64,000 nucleotides of DNA from an uncultured Bacilli bacterium (GCA_910587065.1 CAJUMA010000005.1:62001-126000); one strand, 5' to 3'. Counted from the stretch's first letter, positions 25,983-34,939 are shown. Notes: a model not told the origin generated them from the sequence alone. Numbers and translations are program-made.

Positions 25983-26858
25983 CTAATCGCCACTAATTTG
26001 TTTTGCAACTTCTTCAGCAAAGTTTTCACATCTTTTTTCCATTCCTTCGCCTACTTCATAACGAATCATAGATAAAACTTCTCCACCGTTATTCTTAACA
26101 TATGTTTCAACATCAATATCTCCATTTTTAACGAATTCTTGATGAATTAGACAATTTTCCTTATAGTACTTTTGAATACGTCCATTAACCATCTTTTCTG
26201 CAATGTCAGATGGTTTTCCCTCGTTAATAGCTTGTTCTTTAAGAATTTCTTTTTCTTTTTCAATAATTTCTGCAGGAACATCTTCTTTTTTAAGATACTC
26301 AGGTCTCATAGCTGCTGCTTGCATTGCTACATCTTTAGCAACATCTTCATTAGCACCATTAACGACTACTAAAACAGCAATCTTTCCACCCATATGTAAA
26401 TAACTTCCAAAATTATCTTGATCATTTTTTGTTATTAATTCTGCACGTCTAAGAGATAATTTCTCTCCTATCTTAGCAGTCTTAGCAACAATATATTCTG
26501 AAACAGTTTGACCATCAATATCTAAAGCATTAATCTCATCCATAGATTTAGCATCACTATTTAATACTGCCTTACCAATTGCATCAATCATACTAACAAA
26601 TTCTTCATTCTTAGTAACAAAATCTGTTTCACAGTTAACTTCTAAGATAACAGCTTTATTTCCTTCTGTATAGATATTAGCTAAACCTTCTGCAGCTATT
26701 CTATCGGCCTTTTTAGCAGCTTTAGCAATACCTTTTTCTCTTAGCCAATCAACAGCAGCTGTCATATCTCCATTGCATTCAGTTAAAGCTTTCTTGCAAT
26801 CCATCATACCAGCACCAGTTTGACTTCTTAATTCATTTACATCCTTTGCACTTATCAT
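25983..26858 (-). CDS. tsf: Elongation factor Ts
   Basis: 291 aa. EF-Ts recycles EF-Tu-GDP. It begins MISAKDVNELRSQTGAGMMD and has the signature CKKALTECNGDMTAAVDWLREKG. The core has TDFVTKNEEFV (usual ETDFVA) and, in the C-terminal part, VAMQAAAMRPEYL. The C-terminus is VRYEVGEGMEKR-like (IRYEVGEGMEKRCENF). It follows rpsB by 17 nt on the same strand in the universal order, and ends in its own terminator. Confidence 0.98.
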   Translation of the reverse strand: MISAKDVNELRSQTGAGMMDCKKALTECNGDMTAAVDWLREKGIAKAAKKADRIAAEGLANIYTEGNKAVILEVNCETDFVTKNEEFVSMIDAIGKAVLNSDAKSMDEINALDIDGQTVSEYIVAKTAKIGEKLSLRRAELITKNDQDNFGSYLHMGGKIAVLVVVNGANEDVAKDVAMQAAAMRPEYLKKEDVPAEIIEKEKEILKEQAINEGKPSDIAEKMVNGRIQKYYKENCLIHQEFVKNGDIDVETYVKNNGGEVLSMIRYEVGEGMEKRCENFAEEVAKQISGD

Positions 26859-26875
26859 ATTTGCTCATCCTTCCT

Positions 26876-27802
26876 TTAGCTTAAAGCTATAATTAATTCA
26901 TCTTTTTTCATAGTTGAGTAACCTTTTACCCCTGCTTCTTTAGCCATTGCTCTTAAATCAGCAACTGTTTTATCTGATAAGCCATCTGAAACAATTACTT
27001 CTGTTTCTTCTTCTACTACTTCAACATTTTCTGCTTTTTCAACTACTTCTTCTTTTTTAGTTTCTTTTGCTTTAAATTCTTTCTTTGGTTTTTCTTCTTC
27101 AGTTACATAGTCAACTACTTCTAAGCCTTTAGCTTCGCAAATAGCATTTGTTAAAACACCTAATACAACCTTAACAGATCTAACTGCATCATCATTACCA
27201 GGGATTACAAAATCAACATCATCTGGATCACAGTTAGTATCAACTAAACCAAATACAGGAATATTTAACTTTCTTGCTTCTCTAATTGCATTAATTTCCT
27301 TTTTAGGATCAACAATTATTAATGCATTAGGTAATTTTTCCATTGTTCTTACGCCACATAAAACTTTATTAAGTTTTTCATATTCTTTCTTAAGACCAAT
27401 TACTTCCTTTTTAGGTAAAACTTCAAACTTACCATTCTTTTCCATTTCTTCAATTTCGTCTAAACGTTTAATTCTTTTTCTAATAGTTCTAAAATTTGTA
27501 AGAGTTCCACCTAACCATCTTTCAGTTACATAGAAAGACTCACTTCTCTGTGCTTCCTCAATAGAAGCCTCTACAGCTTGTTTTTTTGTTCCTACGAAAA
27601 GAAACGAACCACCATTCTCAGCAATCTTCTTAATCTCTTCATATGCACGTTCAATGCATGTAACTGTTTTTTCAAGATCAATGATATAAATATCATCTCT
27701 TGATGTAAAGATGTATTCCTTCATTTTAGGATTCCATCTCTTTGTTTGATGTCCGAAATGAACACCAGCTTCTAGTAAATAATTCATACCTACTACTGCC
27801 AT
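26876..27802 (-). CDS. rpsB: Ribosomal protein S2 with C-terminal Rho-N-like extension
   Basis: 308 aa, against about 245-260 for typical S2. The canonical body runs to about residue 230: MNYLLEAGVHFGHQTKRWNPK, YIFTSRDDIYIIDL, LGGTLTNFRTI, PNALIIVDPKKE, IPVFGLVDTNCDPDDVDFVIPGNDDAVRS. A Glu/Lys/Val-rich linker of about 45 residues follows. The last 34 residues read SDKTVADLRAMAKEAGVKGY plus STMKKDELIIAL, which matches the Rho N-terminal/SAP-like helix-extended fold. Such modules bind nucleic acid elsewhere. The gene has a structured leader, and AAGGAG before the ATG. Confidence 0.97.
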   Translation of the reverse strand: MAVVGMNYLLEAGVHFGHQTKRWNPKMKEYIFTSRDDIYIIDLEKTVTCIERAYEEIKKIAENGGSFLFVGTKKQAVEASIEEAQRSESFYVTERWLGGTLTNFRTIRKRIKRLDEIEEMEKNGKFEVLPKKEVIGLKKEYEKLNKVLCGVRTMEKLPNALIIVDPKKEINAIREARKLNIPVFGLVDTNCDPDDVDFVIPGNDDAVRSVKVVLGVLTNAICEAKGLEVVDYVTEEEKPKKEFKAKETKKEEVVEKAENVEVVEEETEVIVSDGLSDKTVADLRAMAKEAGVKGYSTMKKDELIIALS

Positions 27803-27907
27803 TAAAATTCACTCTCCTTTTGTTATCACTTCCAAGTATCTTTACTACTTCCAACCAATGGCCACAGGGAAATAGAAACAATACTTGTGTTTATTTGGTA
27901 TTAAACC
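27803..27907 (-). promoter_or_regulatory. Structured rpsB leader, possible S2 autoregulatory RNA
   Basis: The roughly 105-nt 5' leader folds on paper into stacked helices: P1 CAAGTAT (27887-27881) with ATACTTG (27839-27833), seven pairs, and P2 CTATTTCC (27875-27868) with GGAAGTAG (27852-27845), eight pairs with one G:U. The capping loop is GC-rich (CTGTGGCCATTGGTT). The ribosome site follows shortly after P1. The shape suggests feedback by S2, but no known family was matched. Confidence 0.55.
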
Positions 27908-27913
27908 ATAGTT

Positions 27914-27942
27914 AATATATCAAAAACCACCAATAAATTCAA
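27914..27942 (-). promoter_or_regulatory. SigA-type promoter of rpsB-tsf
   Basis: On minus, TTGAAT (27942-27937), 17-nt spacer, TATATT (27919-27914). Transcription would start near 27907, leaving a roughly 105-nt leader. Confidence 0.7.
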
Positions 27943-27965
27943 TAGTTTTATACCATTTTATGCAA

Positions 27966-27992
27966 GAAAAAAAGAATAATTATTATTCTTTT
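27966..27992 (-). terminator. Intrinsic terminator after the 27991 lipoprotein
   Basis: AAAGAATAAT/ATTATTCTTT stem (27971-27980, 27982-27991) around a minimal loop, extended by one pair. T run on the minus strand; overlaps the stop codon. Confidence 0.7.
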
Positions 27993-28329
27993 AACGATAT
28001 ACTTTTACTTCAGTATTTTTACTATGATCATATCTCCAATAGAAAGCTCCAAAATATGTATCCCCACAGTTATCTTTAATTTCTTCACAATCGTAGGCAA
28101 ATATATCTTCACCTGCATCACTTAAATCCAAAAACTTTAAATTTCCTTCTTTCATACAAGCTGTCTTACCTTTTGTAGCAACAGAATACTTATTTTTAAA
28201 TACTTTAGTACAACTCGTTGTTTTCTCTTCCTGTTTAGTAATTGTATCATTTTGTACTTCACTATCTTTTTTAGCACAACCAGAGAGTAAAACGATGCTG
28301 ATAAACAATAAACATATAACTTTTTTCAT
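27991..28329 (-). CDS. Small lipoprotein, unknown function
   Basis: 112 aa. The signal peptide ends in a lipobox: MKKVICLLFISIVLLSGCAK, with lipidation expected at Cys18. The mature part is about 95 residues with four more Cys (SCTKVF, TACMKEG, YDCEEIKDNC) that could form two disulfides, and it is rich in Lys and Asp. The C-terminal half has an aromatic stretch FGAFYWRYD. No domain is recognised. It stands alone between rpsB and the transglutaminase-like remnant. Confidence 0.75.
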   Translation of the reverse strand: MKKVICLLFISIVLLSGCAKKDSEVQNDTITKQEEKTTSCTKVFKNKYSVATKGKTACMKEGNLKFLDLSDAGEDIFAYDCEEIKDNCGDTYFGAFYWRYDHSKNTEVKVYR

Positions 28330-28444
28330 AACTTCAACTCTTCAGATAATATTATAAAACTTTAATATCTATTTGTACATAAAAACACTCCTTTATTGCC
28401 GAATAAATATATTCATGATAAAATTAAAAAAGAATGGTGATTAT

Positions 28445-30183
28445 ATGAACTTAGAACAAGAAATAGAAAGAATAATTTATAGCACAAATAATTTCTGGAG
28501 TGATTTAGAAAAAGCTCGTCATGTCTATATTGAAGTTGGAAAACTAGTCGAGAAAATAGTGAATTTTTTCTAACTCAAGCTAAGAAATTACAAAACAATT
28601 CTTTATCTAAAGAAGAAATGGAAAGAATTTATGATATAAGTGAACACATGTTTGAGTCAGCCGATTGGTTTCGCGTTATTTGTCGCTCAGGGGCTAAACT
28701 TTTAAAAATTATTTATGATCGTCTTAATATAAACTCTCATATGGTTAAATCTATTGATTATATGCGTTTAAATCAAGAAGATAAAGTGAAAGTATATCAC
28801 TGGATTCTTTCTTTAGATATAAACGATAAACATTATGCCTTAACAATTTCCCATGATCTAGCTAATATAAAAAATAACTATCAAACAGAATATTTCGGCA
28901 GTAAATACCCAAAAACTAATACTAGAGGAGAGGTTTTATATGATGGAGAAGATTTAAATTTTCAAGAAATTGATAAAAACGAATTAGAAAGTATTGACAA
29001 GAAAATAAACTATATCAATTCTTACTATAAACAAGGAGATAAATATACCGCTTTATATGATGACTATTCCCTAGAACTGCTTCAAAGAGAATTAATTGCA
29101 AATAAAATGTATTATGAAATAAAAGTCCAGCAAATAGATATATATCAAAAAATGTTTCGCTTAAAAGATGGAAATGATAATGAAACTAATGTTACATCAA
29201 TTCCTTTAGAAACTCTATTTATTGAATACTACCCTCAACTTATTGAAAATGTCTGCATTGAGGTCGAAAGAAATCTTAAACAAAAATTAGGAATAATAAT
29301 GCCTGCTATAAAATTTAATTATACAGATGTAAACAAATGGTTCAAACATATGTGTTCTCTTCTTCAAGAAGAATTCATATATACTTACGATTTAGAAAAC
29401 AAAGAATTATTTGAAATTAATGATAATTTTGATTTCCCTAATTTTAGAAAAAAACAAAGACATCTTGTATGTCCATACAAATACTATGACGATATTCTAC
29501 AGTTACTAGATCAAGTGTATTCTTATATAGATACACTTACCAAACTAAACAAAATTTTTAAAAGTCATAAGCCTAGTAAGGAAGATCTAAGAATAGTCCG
29601 TAAATTAAAATCTTTACACTTTGCCATATCAACACACTTTCTTCCTGAAAGGGTCATATTTGAAAAAAATATTGAACAAGTTAATGGTTCACCTTATGTA
29701 AAATCTAATTATATTAACGAAAAGTTCAAGACATTATTTCCAATTATCTTCAGCGCCAATGATTCTATCCAAAGTTTTAATAAATTTGGTTACAGTGAAC
29801 AAATACATAGTTTAAATAAAATAATACCCTATCTCTTTAATGAACTAACAAGAAAAAACTGTGATCAAGCAACAGAATATAATCCCTATATCAAACCTGT
29901 TTTGAATAGAATAAGATTATACACTTTATTTAATGAAAGAACTAAAAGTTACGAAATAATTTTCCATATCCCCAGTTTTTATGATTTTGAAGATGAATTT
30001 TACTATAGATATGAGCTAAGGGAAAATAATTTTTCACAAATTGATATAATAGAAGATGTTTATAATAATCCTGATTATGAAATAATCAGTACATCCTTAA
30101 AAGAAAGATTTCAAGAAAATCAAAGAAATACTGCTCATTTTGATGAGCTTCTAGATGATTCTTCTAGTATAAAATTAAAATAA
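28445..30183 (+). pseudogene. Transglutaminase-like (papain-fold) protein with frameshift
   Basis: An upstream frame starts at the ATG 28445 (GGTGA upstream): MNLEQEIERIIYSTNNFWSD, then ARHVYIEVGKL. It stops at 28573. A second frame resumes within the same stretch (NSEFFLTQAKKLQNNSLSKE) and runs 521 aa from 28618. The join needs a one-base change near 28540-28560. The combined protein would be about 578 aa. The second part has a Cys-His-Asp order like transglutaminase-type cysteine proteases: VICRSGAKL, VYHWILSL, then TISHDLANIK. The C-terminal 350 residues are helical and unknown. Either the gene is decaying or one base is missing from the assembly. Confidence 0.65.
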
Positions 30184-30208
30184 CCGAATTTTAACTTTCG
30201 GTTATTTT
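30182..30208. terminator. Bidirectional terminator
   Basis: Seven-pair AACCGAA/TTCGGTT stem (30182-30188, 30197-30203) between convergent genes. It overlaps the plus-strand stop codon. Confidence 0.75.
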
Positions 30209-30669
30209 AATTTAAAAATATTAACAGAATTATTATTAGCAATGCCTGAAGTAATAAACATCTTATCCTCTGAATCTATCTCATAGAAAAGAGGTGCTTG
30301 AAATTCAATGCAATTAGCACTTACTCTTCTTTGCTCTTTTGTACCATTATCATTAATATCTCTAAGCAGTTTAAAATATCTAACTTGCCCTAAATCATCA
30401 TCTTTTTCCTCAGAGCTCTCATAAGTTTCACAATAATTAATTAAAGAAGTAACAATTTTTGCATAATCAGGAGTAAAATCTAGCACTTTTGATAGTGTTC
30501 TATGCCCAGAAAGAAAATTAAAAGAATTTCTAATACGTCTTACATTACAATCTCCATCTTCGGTTAAAAGAGCTTGATAATACCTTATTGCGCCAGTATC
30601 ATGAGCTTTTACGGAAAAAATAAAATTTTGATCATCAATTTTATAAAACTTTATTTCTGATCCAGTCAT
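30202..30669 (-). CDS. Unknown protein
   Basis: 155 aa from the ATG at 30669 (GGGAGAAGT upstream); an upstream frame to 30723 has no ribosome site. Not recognised. It is predicted soluble, mixed alpha/beta and acidic in the middle (ESSEEKDDDL, about 95-104). No signal or membrane segment. It lies downstream of the M29 peptidase on the same strand, with a hairpin between them. Confidence 0.6.
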   Translation of the reverse strand: MTGSEIKFYKIDDQNFIFSVKAHDTGAIRYYQALLTEDGDCNVRRIRNSFNFLSGHRTLSKVLDFTPDYAKIVTSLINYCETYESSEEKDDDLGQVRYFKLLRDINDNGTKEQRRVSANCIEFQAPLFYEIDSEDKMFITSGIANNNSVNIFKLK

Positions 30670-30735
30670 ATACTTCTCCCTTTCCACCAACTTAATTATA
30701 ATATAAAATACAAAATAACGCAAATACCAAGAAAT

Positions 30736-30765
30736 AAAGGTAATTTAAATTACTAAATTACCTTT
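30736..30765 (-). terminator. Hairpin at the end of the M29 peptidase gene
   Basis: Eleven-pair stem AAAGGTAATTT/AAATTACCTTT, with the stop codon at its inner edge. The T run on the minus strand is short, so termination may be partial. Confidence 0.55.
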
Positions 30766-31935
30766 ATTCATTACTAAAATTTCCTTATTATCATGCGTCG
30801 TGCCAACAATCTTTAATGTCTCATCACCAATCATAAAATCTACATGAATATTTGCATCATTTACACCAATACTACGTAAATCATCACCCTTTTTGTCGCT
30901 TGCTTTACTATTACATTCTGTAAATCCCATGCCAAAAGCTAAATGACATGACGCATTTTCATCATAAAGTGTTTCTTTAAAAATTAAACCTGTATTATTA
31001 ATTGGCGAATCATATGATACCAAAGCACATTCACCTAAATAACCAGAATAATCATCATTCGAAATAATTGTACCAAGTAAATCTTTTCCAGTTTTAGCAT
31101 CGTATTCAACTGCTTTGCCATCAACAAATTTTATGTAAAAGTCCTCTATCATAACTCCATTATAAAATAACGGTTTTGTCGAATAAACTATACCCCTAGT
31201 CTTATTATATTGAGGTGATGTAAATATCTCTTCTGTCGGTAAATTACATATTTCCTTATGCGTCCCATAACCACTACACCACTTATGACCTTCAGGAAGG
31301 TAAACATAAAGATCAGTTCCTAAATCATTAGTGTAATGTAGATATTCAAAATTATAATCATTAAGTTTATTTGCCTGATTATTCATACCATTTAACTTAC
31401 TTATCCAATTTTCATATGGATCACTTTTCTCATCAACTAATGCCACTTCATATATCTTATTCCATAATTCGTCTTCTGTTAGACCAAGAGCTTTAGCCCA
31501 ATAAGGATTTGGTACACCAGCAATACACCAATTGAGTTTATCCGTTTCGTATAGATCTCTAAAATACTTTTGTGTACTTCTTACATGTTTTGTTGTATCA
31601 CTTATCTTTTTAGTATCAATATCATCCATTAAATTTGGAACCATACTTTGTAAAAATAAAAAAGCAGAATCTAACTTAGCATATTTATTTAAAATAGATT
31701 CATCAAACAAAGGATGCTTATTAATATTCTCTTGATCTAAATTCAATAACAATTCATGTTTCTTAAAGACATCTTGTTCATCCACATAAATATCCCTTAA
31801 TTCATACTCCGCCGCCGCGCTTAAAAGCAAGTCTTTAAATTCACTTAAAAAAGAAGGAAGTTGAATAAATAAATATTTCTTATCCTCTAATTTTAAAGCT
31901 TGTAATAATAATTTAGCATATTTTTCTTTTTTCAC
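30745..31935 (-). CDS. M29-family aminopeptidase (AmpS/PepS-like)
   Basis: 396 aa from the GTG at 31935 (GGGTGA upstream), which restores the usual MKKEKYAKLL beginning; the GTG at 31944 has no site. M29 enzymes remove N-terminal residues using two metal ions. The ligand positions are visible: NLPTEEIFTSP, YLGECALV, ASCHLAFG and NIHVDFMIG. The Tyr that normally follows the first His motif (H-x-A-x-G-x-x-Y) is Phe here (GMGF), which may affect catalysis. Cytoplasmic, no signal. The GNAT-like gene lies just upstream. Confidence 0.9.
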   Translation of the reverse strand: MKKEKYAKLLLQALKLEDKKYLFIQLPSFLSEFKDLLLSAAAEYELRDIYVDEQDVFKKHELLLNLDQENINKHPLFDESILNKYAKLDSAFLFLQSMVPNLMDDIDTKKISDTTKHVRSTQKYFRDLYETDKLNWCIAGVPNPYWAKALGLTEDELWNKIYEVALVDEKSDPYENWISKLNGMNNQANKLNDYNFEYLHYTNDLGTDLYVYLPEGHKWCSGYGTHKEICNLPTEEIFTSPQYNKTRGIVYSTKPLFYNGVMIEDFYIKFVDGKAVEYDAKTGKDLLGTIISNDDYSGYLGECALVSYDSPINNTGLIFKETLYDENASCHLAFGMGFTECNSKASDKKGDDLRSIGVNDANIHVDFMIGDETLKIVGTTHDNKEILVMNKGNLVI

Positions 31936-31959
31936 ATTATTCACCCATTAGTTAGTATA

Positions 31960-32841
31960 CTACTTATCGCCAATTCTATAAATTTTTATTTCATTAATTT
32001 TATTTAAAGAGGCAAGCGAGTCCCCTTCAGGAACTTTTCCATCATATTCTAAAACTGCTCCATTATTTAATGCTACTTTTTGATAAGGAATATCTTCAGC
32101 TAAAGCGGCAATATATAATACTTTATTATATTCATCACTTACTGTTCCAACATAAGAAATAAGAGCCTTTAAAGCTGACGTTGCATATCCCTTATTTGTT
32201 TTTTCTTCATAAATATCATAAGTTACATTTCCACTATAAGAGAAATTTGATTCCTCTTTCTTGTTTAGAGAAAGTTCCATCGTTCCAACTACCTCATAAG
32301 TATAACCATCAGCTATATTTAATTTAAGTTTACTCAAATTTAACTCTCTAAAAGGATTTAAAAACAAAATAACACCCGCATCTTCTCCTACTATAGTGAC
32401 ATCATCAAAATTTAAAATTCCCATACAAGAAAATAAAATATTAAATGAGGAATCAACGGGCAAATACTTCTTGCACTCTTTAAAAGCACTCATAAAATCA
32501 ATTATTCTATCGAATAAATAGTGTTTTCCCTCATTAGTTAACTCTGTCGATAAAAATTCTTCATCGCCATCTTTAAATCTATAACCCGAAGCATCCAAAT
32601 CTATAAACAAATTTCTATTTTCCGCAGTAAGTAAAATCTTTTTGCCTGGATATCTTATTATGAGCCCATTTGTAGATTTAGCTAAAAAAATAGATGTACC
32701 CTTTTTCATAACTTCATCTTCTATATTACTTCCCAGTAATTCAAAAATATCAGTCTTCAGTTTTGAAAAAAGCACATCATCACGAATATCAATCTTTAAA
32801 CAATCGTTGTATCTTTCTATTCTATAATTAAATTTACTCAT
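31960..32841 (-). CDS. Protein with C-terminal GNAT-like domain
   Basis: 293 aa from the ATG at 32841 (AAGGGTGGT upstream); an earlier TTG is unlikely. The C-terminal 95 residues look like a GNAT acyltransferase: GNVTYDIYEEKTNKGYATSA matches the G..Y.I....RGKGYA acetyl-CoA loop, followed by a KVALNNGAVLEYDGKVP ending. The first 200 residues are beta-rich and not recognised. The substrate is unknown. It lies between the XRE-CYTH regulator and the M29 peptidase. Confidence 0.7.
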   Translation of the reverse strand: MSKFNYRIERYNDCLKIDIRDDVLFSKLKTDIFELLGSNIEDEVMKKGTSIFLAKSTNGLIIRYPGKKILLTAENRNLFIDLDASGYRFKDGDEEFLSTELTNEGKHYLFDRIIDFMSAFKECKKYLPVDSSFNILFSCMGILNFDDVTIVGEDAGVILFLNPFRELNLSKLKLNIADGYTYEVVGTMELSLNKKEESNFSYSGNVTYDIYEEKTNKGYATSALKALISYVGTVSDEYNKVLYIAALAEDIPYQKVALNNGAVLEYDGKVPEGDSLASLNKINEIKIYRIGDK

Positions 32842-32890
32842 TGTTGTACCACCCTTCAAGCTTTAACCTTTTATATATTATAGCAAAAGA

Positions 32891-32914
32891 AAAAAAGTAT
32901 TTAAATACTTTTTT
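32891..32914 (-). terminator. Intrinsic terminator after the XRE-CYTH gene
   Basis: Perfect 24-nt palindrome AAAAAAGTATTT plus its complement. It contains the stop codon and ends in T residues on both strands. Confidence 0.8.
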
Positions 32915-33665
32915 TCATTTTATTATAAATTATATGATACGGATACCCTCTTTTATCAACATTTTCTATTTTTAAACCAAAATATTTAACTACTTCAATT
33001 AATAAATCATATTCCATTAATGGGCTTAAACTATATTCCTTAACCTCTATTTCCACAAAATAACCTAAAGATTCAACATAATCAAGCGAGACTTCATATT
33101 TATTCTTATACATATATTTCTTTCGCATTTTATCGACAACAGCAATAACCTCTAAATCTAATACTTTAAATATTTTATCTAAATTTTTTTCATCATCTAT
33201 TGTCACTTCAAATTCATCACAGTATTTATTTTGATACCAATGCTTATAATTTAAAATTTTCTTATTACCCCTTAAACCAATTCTCAACCATTCTTCAACG
33301 TCGCCATCATTATCGCACAAAAACGGACGATACTTAGGTTGATAATAGGTATCTACTTGATGACTCTCTCCCAAATACAAAGAACAATTCTCTAAAATAT
33401 CATCTAAGCTTTTTGCCTCAGCTTCGCTTAACTTTATTTTTATTTCCGTTTCCACATCACTTTTTACATCATCCCCATAAATTAAATAACTAACTTCGCA
33501 CTCAAGTATACAGGTTAATTTAACTATTAAATCCAAACTTGGTTCTGTTCTTCCCATTTCCCAACTAGATATAGTTTTATCAGAAACATATAAATATTTC
33601 GCTAATTCTTCTTGACTTAATCCTTTCTTTTTTCTTAATTCACTAATTCTTTTTCCTATATTCAT
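32901..33665 (-). CDS. XRE regulator fused to a CYTH triphosphate-tunnel domain
   Basis: 254 aa from the ATG at 33665 (AGGTGAT upstream). Residues 1-62 are a typical HTH_XRE (KRISELRKKKGLSQEELAKY, KTISSWEMGRTEP). From about residue 75 the chain is a CYTH domain: it opens with the ExExK signature ETEIK, then has QVDTYYQPK, LRIGLRGNKKILNYK, DEFEVTIDD, DKMRKKYMYKNKYEVSLD and FVEIE, giving the expected charged residues for metal and triphosphate binding. CYTH enzymes include class IV adenylate cyclases, thiamine triphosphatase and inorganic triphosphatases. The fusion suggests DNA binding controlled by a triphosphate, or local turnover of one; this is inference. Confidence 0.88.
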   Translation of the reverse strand: MNIGKRISELRKKKGLSQEELAKYLYVSDKTISSWEMGRTEPSLDLIVKLTCILECEVSYLIYGDDVKSDVETEIKIKLSEAEAKSLDDILENCSLYLGESHQVDTYYQPKYRPFLCDNDGDVEEWLRIGLRGNKKILNYKHWYQNKYCDEFEVTIDDEKNLDKIFKVLDLEVIAVVDKMRKKYMYKNKYEVSLDYVESLGYFVEIEVKEYSLSPLMEYDLLIEVVKYFGLKIENVDKRGYPYHIIYNKMKKSI

Positions 33666-33690
33666 AAATATCACCTGAACTAATCTTACC

Positions 33691-33775
33691 ATATTAAGAG
33701 ATATAATTTTACCTACATTTTGTAGAGCTAAATAGTATATCTAAAAAGAAAAACTAACATATTAAAAGGTATAAT
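33691..33775. repeat. Near-identical 17-nt direct repeats ahead of the XRE-CYTH gene
   Basis: ATATTAAGAGATATAAT (33691-33707) and ATATTAAAAGGTATAAT (33759-33775), 15 of 17 identical, 68 bp apart. The region is AT-rich and may just contain promoter elements. Confidence 0.4.
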
Positions 33776-33799
33776 ATACTAGCACTAAATATATATAAT

Positions 33800-34939
33800 T
33801 TAACTATTTCTTTTTCTTAAAAGTCTACTTATTATATTATTTAGTATTATAAAAAGAAGTATAAATAAAACTAAAATAAACATATTTTTAAATATTGGTT
33901 CTAAATTAACATAATTAATTTCTTCAATACTCTTAAGTAAATCATTTGTATTAATATAATAATATGCTGGTAAAATATGAGCAAACTTTAAAACAGAATT
34001 AGGAAGCATTGATGCAGGTACGAAAGCACCACATAAGAAAGCTGATCCTAGTGCAACAACATTTACAATACCTGATATGGCATTTTTATTTTTTACAAGT
34101 GTACTTAAAAGCAAAGAAAGGCATATTGTAACAATGGTAAATACAAAAGAATTTATAACATAAACAAGCCCTCTTAAAGAAAACATTATATCACCAACAA
34201 GAACTAAGGCCAGAATATTAAATAATACAAACACAACAAAACCATATAATAAACTAGCTCCAAGTAAAGACATATTATATGAACTCAAATTTATACTACT
34301 AATAATAGTTCTTCTGCGAACATTTTTTTCATTAAAACTACACATTACTAAACAAATTATAAACAGTATAACAGCAATAATACTATAACTTGCAAAAGAA
34401 TAATAATTAGAGGCATTACTAACACTTGTTGTATCTAGTTTTGATTTTATCTTTATATTAGCACTTTTATCCAAATTAGAATTAATTTTATCAATTAATT
34501 CATCACCTCTATAATCATCTTTATAAACATCTTGAACTTTCAAATAAGCAAGCAAAATATTAGAAGCTAATGTTGATTTATAATCACCTGAAGATTTAAC
34601 TTCAATTGTTTTGGGATTTTCTGTAAAAACGCTTTTGCCATACTCAGAAGGTATATATATAATATAACTAATATCTCGGTAAAATAAAGCGTCATCTAAA
34701 TAATTATTATCTATATCTTTAATAGTTGACTTATCTTTTAGATAGTTAACTAAATTATTTGCTATTACAGAATCATCTTCATTCACTATTGCAATTGGTG
34801 GTTTTACATCCGAGAAACCCATAGTATTATTATTGGCGGCCATATTTATTCCACCAAAGCAAATTAACATAACTGTATAAAGTATAATTGTTCCTTTATA
34901 TTTGCTTACTACCTTCCAAAAAGTCTTAAACAGCATCAT
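33800..34939 (-). CDS. ABC-2 type transporter permease
   Basis: 379 aa. The topology is that of an ABC-2 exporter subunit: one N-terminal helix (about 17-35), a long outside loop of about 150 residues (PPIAIVNEDDSV and ISYIIYIPSEYG are typical), then five helices to the end. It has no ATP-binding motif. It overlaps the second permease gene by 14 nt, so the two probably form a heterodimer with the ATPase at 36083. The substrate is unknown; TetR control suggests an efflux role. Confidence 0.88.
   Translation of the reverse strand: MMLFKTFWKVVSKYKGTIILYTVMLICFGGINMAANNNTMGFSDVKPPIAIVNEDDSVIANNLVNYLKDKSTIKDIDNNYLDDALFYRDISYIIYIPSEYGKSVFTENPKTIEVKSSGDYKSTLASNILLAYLKVQDVYKDDYRGDELIDKINSNLDKSANIKIKSKLDTTSVSNASNYYSFASYSIIAVILFIICLVMCSFNEKNVRRRTIISSINLSSYNMSLLGASLLYGFVVFVLFNILALVLVGDIMFSLRGLVYVINSFVFTIVTICLSLLLSTLVKNKNAISGIVNVVALGSAFLCGAFVPASMLPNSVLKFAHILPAYYYINTNDLLKSIEEINYVNLEPIFKNMFILVLFILLFIILNNIISRLLRKRNS

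Noticed and set aside
28540..28575. Programmed -1 frameshift in the transglutaminase-like gene
   Set aside because: No X-XXY-YYZ heptamer in the zero frame and no following hairpin; a plain indel explains it better.
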